Notes under the pieces: generated by a model | Seen by the model: only the letters and a program-made list of their open reading frames with translations | Told to the model about the DNA's origin: nothing | Database searches by the model: none | DNA from: Limnohabitans sp. | Lineage (GTDB): Bacteria > Pseudomonadota > Gammaproteobacteria > Burkholderiales > Burkholderiaceae_C | DNA length: 5,224 nt | Assembly: GCA_015657605.1 (NCBI GenBank) | Contig: JACDQO010000107.1 | Coordinates: 1-5,224 of the forward strand | Direction: 5' to 3' | Part shown: in pieces, positions 1-5,224 of the stretch | Layout of the letters: each line of letters opens with the position of its first letter | How positions within the stretch are numbered: position 1 is the first letter of the stretch | Translations under genes and position numbers: made by a program

Positions 1-289
1 CCAGGTCTTGCCCTTCCAAAGACGCCGACATGGTCAAGGAGCGCGACTGGGCGTGCAAACCGGCCACGGCAAAAGCCGTCCAAGCCCACAGCAAACCCCA
101 AGCCAGCGTGGCCGGTCCACGTCCCAAAGCACGTCGACGCAGAACCCAGGCCAAAGGGCACGCCAACGCCAATCCAGCGGCATAAAGCGCTGTGGGCCAC
201 AAAGCCATTTGTTGCAATTGAAGGGCCACCCCCAAGCACCAAGCCAAGAGGCTCGGCCCCAAAACACGTGCCCAGCCCATGGCCATCAT
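1..289 (-). CDS. comEC: ComEC/Rec2-like DNA-uptake channel protein, N-terminal part (runs off left edge)
   Basis: Reading the minus strand from 289 gives 96 uninterrupted codons that leave the window at position 1. The protein begins MMAMGWARVLGPSLLAW and has three hydrophobic stretches, at about residues 9-31, 35-50 and 61-80, with an arginine-rich turn (R51-R53) between the second and third. It ends with SASLEGQDL at residues 88-96. This hydrophobic start, followed by a segment ending in LEG-x-DL, resembles the N-terminus of ComEC/Rec2 from Burkholderiales. ComEC is the inner-membrane channel that carries single-stranded DNA into the cytoplasm during natural transformation. The start at 289 is preferred because GAGGT lies six bases upstream. 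In-frame ATGs also exist at 286, 280 and 343. The competence and beta-lactamase-like domains that would prove identity lie outside the window, so the name rests on resemblance of the N-terminus only. The gene is divergent from the plus-strand operon. Confidence 0.7.
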   Translation of the reverse strand, partial: MMAMGWARVLGPSLLAWCLGVALQLQQMALWPTALYAAGLALACPLAWVLRRRALGRGPATLAWGLLWAWTAFAVAGLHAQSRSLTMSASLEGQDL

Positions 290-551
290 GGGCAGACCTC
301 TTGGACACGCACGGTCAACAGCCCGAGCGCTGTACTGCAGCATCGCTTCACGTCAGCCTCCCTGAATTGGCTGTTTTGGGGTTCGGTGGGTCTGGGCCCA
401 CTTGTTTTCACACGCACCGGCCGCCCGCAAACACTGAGAAGGACTCTGGCTTGGATCAAAAAGTGCAGCAGTGCTGGCGCGTGTCTTGCTTGTTTGTAAC
501 TGCCCAAGCTGCATTTGTCATGCGTGCAGCCCCTGTTGCGCTGAACGAGAT
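290..551. other. Divergent intergenic region
   Basis: These 262 bases separate the minus-strand comEC-like gene from the plus-strand transglutaminase/DUF2126 gene, so they should hold the promoters of both. I see no convincing protein here: the short frames that cross it are cysteine- and arginine-rich and resemble nothing I recognise. No strong sigma-70 pair stands out. The best plus-strand candidate is TTGCTT at 486-491 with TGCATT at 510-515 (18-base spacer, weak -10), which would give a leader of about 30 bases. I do not consider it established. A short GC-rich inverted repeat lies at 386-401. Confidence 0.5.
296..302 (-). promoter_or_regulatory. Shine-Dalgarno site of the comEC-like gene
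   Basis: The minus strand reads AAGAGGT here, containing GAGGT (300-296), which matches five consecutive bases of the anti-Shine-Dalgarno complement. Six bases separate it from the ATG at 289-287. This spacing selects 289 as the start over the ATG codons at 286, 280 and 343. Confidence 0.6.
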
Positions 552-3500
552 ATGTCGATACACGTTGCCCTGCACCACGTCACCCACTACACCTACGACC
601 GTCCCGTTCAACTTGGCCCCCAAGTCATTCGCCTGCGCCCTGCCCCGCACAGCCGCAGCCGCATCCTGAGCTACAGCCTGCAGGTCGAACCCGCAGAGCA
701 CTTCATCAACTGGCAGCAAGACGCTTTTGCCAATTACCAGGCGCGCTTGGTGTTACCCAAGAAGACCACCGCCTTCAAAGTCACGGTGGATGTGGTCACC
801 GAAATGGCGGTGTTCAACCCCTTTGACTTTTTTCTGGAGCCCTCGGCCGAAGAAGTGCCTTTCAAGTACGCCGACACGGTGCACGAAGAGCTGCAGTCCT
901 ACCTGGTCAAGGACAACAAAACCCCGCTGTTCAAAAAGTACCTGGCCAGCATGGACCGAAAGCGCCAGCGCACCATCGACTTTTTGGTGCAGATCAACCA
1001 ACGTCTGCACCAAGACATCCGCTACACCATCCGCATGGAGCCGGGCGTGCAAACGCCCGAAGAAACGCTGACCCTGAAAAGTGGCTCATGCCGCGACACG
1101 GCCTGGCTCTTGGTGCAACTGTTCAGGCACATGAACATCGCCGCCCGCTTTGTCTCGGGCTATTTGATCCAGCTGGCCCCCGATGTGAAATCGCTCGATG
1201 GCCCGAGCGGCACCGAAGTCGACTTCACCGACCTGCACGCCTGGTGCGAGGTGTATTTGCCCGGCGCGGGCTGGATCGGGCTGGACCCGACTTCGGGCTT
1301 GCTGGCCGGGGAAGGCCACATTCCGCTGGCCTGCACACCGCAGCCGTCTGCCGCCGCACCGATCGAAGGCCTGATGGACGAAGCCGAGGTCGAGTTCAGC
1401 CACGAGATGAAGGTCACCCGCATCCACGAGTCGCCCCGCGTGACCAAGCCTTACAGCGACGCGCAATGGGCACAGGTGCTTGAGCTGGGTGAACAGGTCG
1501 ATGCGCAACTGGTGGCGCAAGACGTGCGCCTGACCATGGGCGGCGAGCCGACTTTTGTGTCGACCCAAGACCGCGACGGGGCCGAGTGGAACACCGATGC
1601 CTTGGGGCCCACCAAGCGGGGCCTGGCCACCGAGCTGGTGCACAAGTTGCGCCAGCAATACGGCCAAGGCGGTTTTTTGCATTTTAGTCAAGGCAAGTGG
1701 TACCCGGGCGAGCAGCTGCCGCGCTGGGCGCTGTCCATTACTGGCGCGCCGACGGCACGCCCTGCTGGCAAGACCCGGCTGTTTTTGCGGACGAACGCAA
1801 ACCCAGCGCCTACACCCGCTTCGACGCGCTGCGTTTCATGCAGGGGCTGACCGAACAATTGGGCCTGCCGGGCGACACCGTGCTGCCGGGCTACGAAGAC
1901 ACCTGGTACTACCTGTGGCGCGAGCGCCGCTTGCCAGTGAACGTAGACCCGTTTGATTCCCGTCTGGACGACGAGATGGAGCGCAACCGCTTGCGCCGCA
2001 TCTTCAGCCAGGGCCTGGATGCAGCAGTGGGTTATGTGCTGCCGCTGCAACCCCTTGAAACGGCCCAACCCGAACTGGCCGGGCCGCAGTGGCAAACCGG
2101 CCGCTGGTTTGTGCGCGACGAGCGCATGTACCTGATGCCCGGCGATTCACCCATGGGCTGGCGTCTGCCGCTGGACTCGCTGCCTTGGGCCGCACCCACA
2201 GACCGCGGGCACCTGATTGAGCAAGACCCTTTCGCCCACCGTGTTGACTTGCCTGTAGCCCCCATCACGCTGCAAGCTCGCCACGCCAGCGCAAGGGTGA
2301 AGGCTGCCGTTCCCGCCAAGTTTCAGTCCGATCCATCCGTCGTACGCACCGCCTTGTGTGTGGAAGTGCGCGACCCGAACCGGGCCAACGGCCCCAAAGC
2401 CGAGGCAGATGCCATGGTCAAGGGCGAAAAGTCTGGCGCAAAATCCGGCGTGCTGTACGTCTTCATGCCGCCGCTGGCGCGCCTCGAAGACTACCTGGCA
2501 CTGGTCAGTGCCGTCGAAGCCACGGCGCGCCAGCTGGGCATGAAGATCGTCTTGGAAGGCTACCCACCACCCCGCGATCCGCGTCTCAAACTGTTGCAAG
2601 TCACGCCCGACCCCGGTGTGATCGAGGTCAACATCCACCCGGCCCACAATTGGACCGAGCTGGTTCAGCATACCGAGTTTTTGTACCAAGCCGCTTTTGA
2701 GACGCGCCTGTCGGCAGAAAAATTCATGACCGATGGCCGCCACACCGGCACCGGTGGCGGCAACCACATGGTGATGGGCGGGGCCACACCCGCCGACAGT
2801 CCGTTTTTGCGCCGCCCCGAATTGCTGGCCAGCCTGGTTCTGTATTGGCACAACCACCCGAGCCTGAGCTATTTGTTCAGCGGCATGTTCATTGGCCCCA
2901 CCAGCCAGGCCCCGCGAGTGGACGAGGCGCGCAACGACCAGGTCTATGAACTGGAAATTGCCCTGCGCGAGATCGTTCGCCATCGGCAAAACCATGGCGA
3001 GGACATGCCGCCATGGACCGTTGACCGCAGCCTGCGCAACATCCTGATTGACGTGACGGGTAACACCCACCGCAGTGAGTTTTGCATCGACAAGATGTAT
3101 TCCCCCCGACAGCAGCACCGGTCGCCTGGGCCTGCTGGAACTGCGTGCGTTTGAGATGCCACCGCACGCCCGCATGAGCATCGTGCAACAGCTTTTGCTG
3201 CGCGCCTTGGTGGCGCGCTTTTGGGACACGCCTTATGCCGCCCCCGTGACGCGATGGGGCACCGAGCTGCACGACCGCTTCATGCTGCCGCACTGGATCC
3301 ACAAAGACTTTGACGACGTACTGACCGAACTTGGCGATGCGGGCTTTCACTTTGACCCGAGCTGGTTCGCGCCGCATTTTGAATTCCGCTTCCCGCTGGT
3401 CGGACAAGTCAAGGTCGATGGCGCGGTGGTGACGCTGCGCAATGCCTTGGAACCCTGGCACGTCATGGGCGAAGAAAGCAGCGCGGGCGGCACCGCCCGT

Positions 3501-3972
3501 TATGTGGACTCGTCGCTGGAACGCATCGAGGTGCATGTGAGCGGCATGAACCCGGCGCGCCACACGGTGACCGTGAACGGCCATCCCCTGCCTCTGCAAC
3601 CCACCGGCGTGGTGGGCGAATACGTGGCCAGCGTGCGCTACAAAGCCTGGAACCCGCCCTCTTCACTTCACCCGAGCATCGGCGTGCACGCGCCCCTCAC
3701 AGTGGACCTGGTGGACACCTGGATGAAGCGCTCGCTGGGCGGCTGCCAATACCATGTGGTGCACCCCGGTGGCCGCAGCTACGACAGCTTCCCGGTCAAT
3801 GCCTACGAGGCCGAAAGCCGCCGCCTCGCCCGCTTCTTCCGCATGGGCCACACCCCCCGGGGCGATGAAACAACTGCCGGCCCTGCAACCCAACGGCTTG
3901 CTGAACGCCAGCCCGGAGTTCCCTTACACACTGGACTTGCGGCGCTGTGGATCAACGACAATGAAGCGATGA
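552..3972 (+). CDS. Transglutaminase-like domain fused to DUF2126 putative amidoligase; reading frame broken by three apparent 1-base indels
   Basis: After correcting three single-base shifts this is one protein of about 1139 residues, the usual size for this fusion family. The start at 552 (MSIHVALHHVTHYTYDRPV) matches the typical family N-terminus; a GTG at 471 would add an implausible cysteine-rich extension. Residues 1-85 look like the bacterial transglutaminase N-terminal domain. The transglutaminase core follows, with a visible Cys-His-Asp triad: C180 in GSCRD, H229 in DLHAWCEVY and D245 in GLDPTSG. DUF2126 begins near residue 325 (RLTMGGEPTF) and runs to the end, with conserved-looking DPGVIEVNIHPA (687-698), GTGGGNHMVMGG (733-744) and C-terminal EFPYTLDLRR (1122-1131). 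Pfam describes DUF2126 as a putative amidoligase. The inferred role is forming and/or cleaving amide bonds in an unknown peptide or protein; no signal peptide is seen, so a cytoplasmic location is likely. The frame runs 552 to about 1736, then 1739-3106, 3108-3857 and 3859-3972. If the shifts are real, the gene is a pseudogene. Its Shine-Dalgarno is weak (GAG two bases before the ATG). Confidence 0.88.
1734..1739 (+). other. Apparent 1-base deletion (frameshift 1) in the DUF2126 domain
   Basis: Family-like sequence GKWYPGEQLPRWALS runs in the first frame up to about 1736. It then resumes as YWRADGTPCWQDPAVFADE in the frame starting at 1739. One base is missing: restoring a T in the TT pair gives ...LSIYWR, and restoring a C in the CC pair gives ...LSHYWR. 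Left uncorrected, the first frame stops at 1848-1850, 110 bases downstream. Confidence 0.8.
3102..3107 (+). other. C6 tract with apparent 1-base insertion (frameshift 2)
   Basis: Upstream the frame reads HRSEFCIDKMYSP. Downstream the family-like sequence DSSTGRLGLLELRAFEMPP continues from 3108 in the next frame. Removing one C from the run of six joins them as ...MYSPDSSTGRLG. Uncorrected, the upstream frame reads CCC CGA CAG and stops at 3152-3154. Confidence 0.85.
3853..3858 (+). other. C6 tract with apparent 1-base insertion (frameshift 3)
   Basis: Upstream the frame reads RRLARFFRMGHTP. Downstream the expected C-terminus resumes from 3859 as GAMKQLPALQPNG and then EFPYTLDLRR, ending at TGA 3970-3972. 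Removing one C from the run of six restores HTPG, the form I expect in this family. An extra base in the adjoining G4 run (3859-3862) would also restore frame but would give HTPR. Uncorrected, the frame passes through the true stop and into the next gene. Confidence 0.8.
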
Positions 3973-5224
3973 ATGGGCCTTCTCACTCACCGAACGACAA
4001 GCACGAAGCTCACGCCATGACCTGGCTGGCCATTCAGCAAGAGCGTGCACCCGTGGGCCATTGGGACGAGCTGCGCGGCGCGGTGACACGCCCGTCAAAC
4101 ACCAGGCCAGCCCCTGGCAGCACCGACCGTCAGCGGCCTGTGGCAGGGCTTCATCGACCCGCTGAACAAGTCGGCCCAGGCCCGCGAAGCCGACTTGAAC
4201 AGCCGAATGCAACACTTGCAGCGGCAAGTGCGCGACAACGGCATCACCTACAACGTGTATGCCGCCGCCGATCAGCCGCAACGCCCCTGGTCGCTCGATT
4301 TGTTTCCCCTCATGCTGAGCCACAAAGACTGGCAGCAAATCGAATCGGGCGTGCTGCAGCGCATGCAGCTGCTGGAAAACATCATGGCCGATGCTTATGG
4401 GCCGCAACAACTTGTGCGCAGTGGCCAGCTGCCCGCTGCTCTGGTGCAAGGCCACCCCGCGTATTTGCCCGCCATGCAGGGTGTGGCTCCAGTGGGTGGG
4501 CGGTTTTTGTCCTTGGCCGCGTTTGATTTGGCGCGTGGGCCAGATGGCCTTTGGTGGCTGCTGTCGCAGCGCACACAAGCGCCTTCGGGTTTGGGCTACT
4601 TGCTGGAAAACCGGCAGATCGTGTCGCGGCAGTTTCCGCAAGCCTTTGAGACCCTGCCCGTGCAACGCTTGGCCGAGACCTACCGCACGCTGATCGACGG
4701 CATCAAGGCCAGAAGCCCAGCGGGTGCCTCGGCGCACATCGCGCTGCTGACCCCCGGCCCCTACAACGAAACTTATTTCGAACACGCTTACTTGGCCCGC
4801 TATCTGGGCCTGAGTCTGGTGCAAGGCAACGACCTGACGGTGCGCGACCAAAAGCTGTACCTCAAAACCCTGCAAGGCCTGCAGCCCGTGCACGGCTTGC
4901 TCAAACGCGTGGACGACGATTGGCTGGACCCGCTGGAGCTGCGCGCCGAGTCCACCTTGGGTGTGCCGGGCCTGCTGCAGGCGGTGCGCAGCGGCAAGGT
5001 CTTGGTGGCCAACACACCCGGCTCGGGTTTTTTGGAATCGAATGCGCTGCTGGGCTTCATGCCGGCCCTGGCCAAAACCCTGCTGGACCAAGCGCTGGTG
5101 TTGCCCGCCATCCCCAGCTGGTGGTGCGGCGAAGCCGCTGCGCTCCAAGACGTGTTGCCCCGCATCCCCAGCTGCGTCATCAAACCCACTTACCCGCACC
5201 ACACCGACCGCCAAAGCTTGAGCC
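3969..5224 (+). CDS. Circularly permuted ATP-grasp protein (DUF404/DUF407 type), N-terminal part; one apparent frameshift
   Basis: The ATG at 3969 overlaps the TGA of the upstream gene as ATGA, suggesting translational coupling; the Shine-Dalgarno is weak. The first frame gives MNGPSHSPNDKHEAHAMTW and then GHWDELRGA, typical of this family's start. An in-frame ATG at 4017 is an alternative start. The sequence then moves one frame forward between 4086 and 4135 and stays open to the window edge, for about 418 residues in all. Conserved-looking blocks, numbered with the shift placed at 4113, are NGITYNVY (90-97), SLDLFP (108-113), GPYNETYFEHAYLARYLG (263-280), RVDDDWLDPLEL (313-324), ANTPGSGFLE (347-356), WWCGE (384-388) and VIKP (403-406). 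These match the circularly permuted ATP-grasp family, predicted ATP-dependent carboxylate-amine ligases with unknown substrates. In relatives an alpha-E (DUF403) domain or gene often follows, here beyond the edge. Pairing with the upstream amidoligase and peptidase points to a shared peptide-modification pathway. Confidence 0.85.
4086..4135 (+). other. Apparent 1-base insertion (frameshift 4) in the ATP-grasp gene
   Basis: The first frame encodes GHWDELRGAV up to about 4085. The second frame has a TGA at 4084-4086 and clearly codes for SGLWQGFIDPLNK from 4132 onward. The extra base therefore lies between these points. The most economical site is the CCCC at 4111-4114: dropping one C gives ...TRPALAAPTVSGLWQGF. 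No long homopolymer is present, so the exact position is uncertain. No ATG occurs in the second frame between its stop and 4207, so an internal start is a poor alternative. Confidence 0.7.

Noticed and set aside
34..267. 77-codon minus-strand frame rich in tryptophan and cysteine
   Set aside because: It overlaps the comEC-like gene in another frame; the comEC-like frame has the better start, Shine-Dalgarno and family-like sequence.
386..408. Inverted repeat GTGGG...CCCAC followed by TTGTTTT, resembling a terminator
   Set aside because: The stem is only five base pairs, the T tract is interrupted, and no plus-strand transcript upstream needs terminating in this divergent gap.
8..499. 163-codon plus-strand frame at the left end
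   Set aside because: Arg/Gln/Ser-rich low-complexity product antisense to the comEC-like gene, with no recognisable domain.
471..551. Upstream GTG start extending the large protein by 27 residues
   Set aside because: The extension is cysteine-rich and unlike the family, whose proteins begin at the equivalent of MSIHVALHH (position 552).
1086..1691. 201-codon open frame on the minus strand opposite the transglutaminase domain
   Set aside because: Shadow frame; the plus strand carries the catalytic triad and family motifs.
2147..3229. 360-codon open frame on the minus strand opposite DUF2126
   Set aside because: Antisense shadow of a GC-rich gene; no recognisable domain, and it continues across the 3102-3107 break only because of the frame geometry.
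3952..5214. 420-codon open frame on the minus strand opposite the ATP-grasp gene
   Set aside because: It is a shadow of the codon bias of the plus-strand gene; its low-complexity Gln/His/Ala-rich product resembles no family, while the plus-strand frame has clear conserved blocks.
1..5224. CRISPR arrays, tRNA or rRNA genes, insertion sequences, tandem repeats
   Set aside because: I looked for regularly spaced repeats, cloverleaf-like segments, transposase motifs and terminal inverted repeats and saw none.

Overview
The GC-rich sequence and strong proteobacterial codon bias suggest a betaproteobacterium, most likely of the order Burkholderiales (a Comamonadaceae-like lineage). That placement rests on recalled family resemblance of the proteins; no database search was run.

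Layout. Positions 1-289 on the minus strand hold the first 96 codons of a membrane protein whose N-terminus resembles the competence DNA-uptake channel ComEC/Rec2; it runs off the left edge. Positions 290-551 are a divergent intergenic region. From 552 to 3972 on the plus strand lies one very large gene, about 1139 codons when reconstructed. It encodes a transglutaminase-like cysteine peptidase domain fused to a DUF2126 putative amidoligase domain. Overlapping its end by four bases (ATGA, 3969-3972), a second plus-strand gene starts and runs off the right edge. It is a circularly permuted ATP-grasp protein (DUF404/DUF407 type), which in relatives is often followed by or fused to an alpha-E (DUF403) domain.

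The two plus-strand genes form an apparent operon. Such neighbourhoods (transglutaminase-like peptidase, DUF2126 amidoligase, circularly permuted ATP-grasp, alpha-E) have been proposed from comparative genomics to make or attach a peptide and cleave it again. The substrate is unknown and no experimental function can be read from this window.

The outstanding oddity is that neither plus-strand gene is readable in one frame. The large gene needs three single-base corrections (one missing base near 1734-1739, one extra base in each of two C6 tracts at 3102-3107 and 3853-3858). The second gene needs one (an extra base somewhere in 4086-4135). Conserved sequence continues on both sides of each break, with no other stops. 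Sequencing or assembly indels are the simplest explanation; recent pseudogenisation, or recoding at the two C6 sites, are the alternatives.
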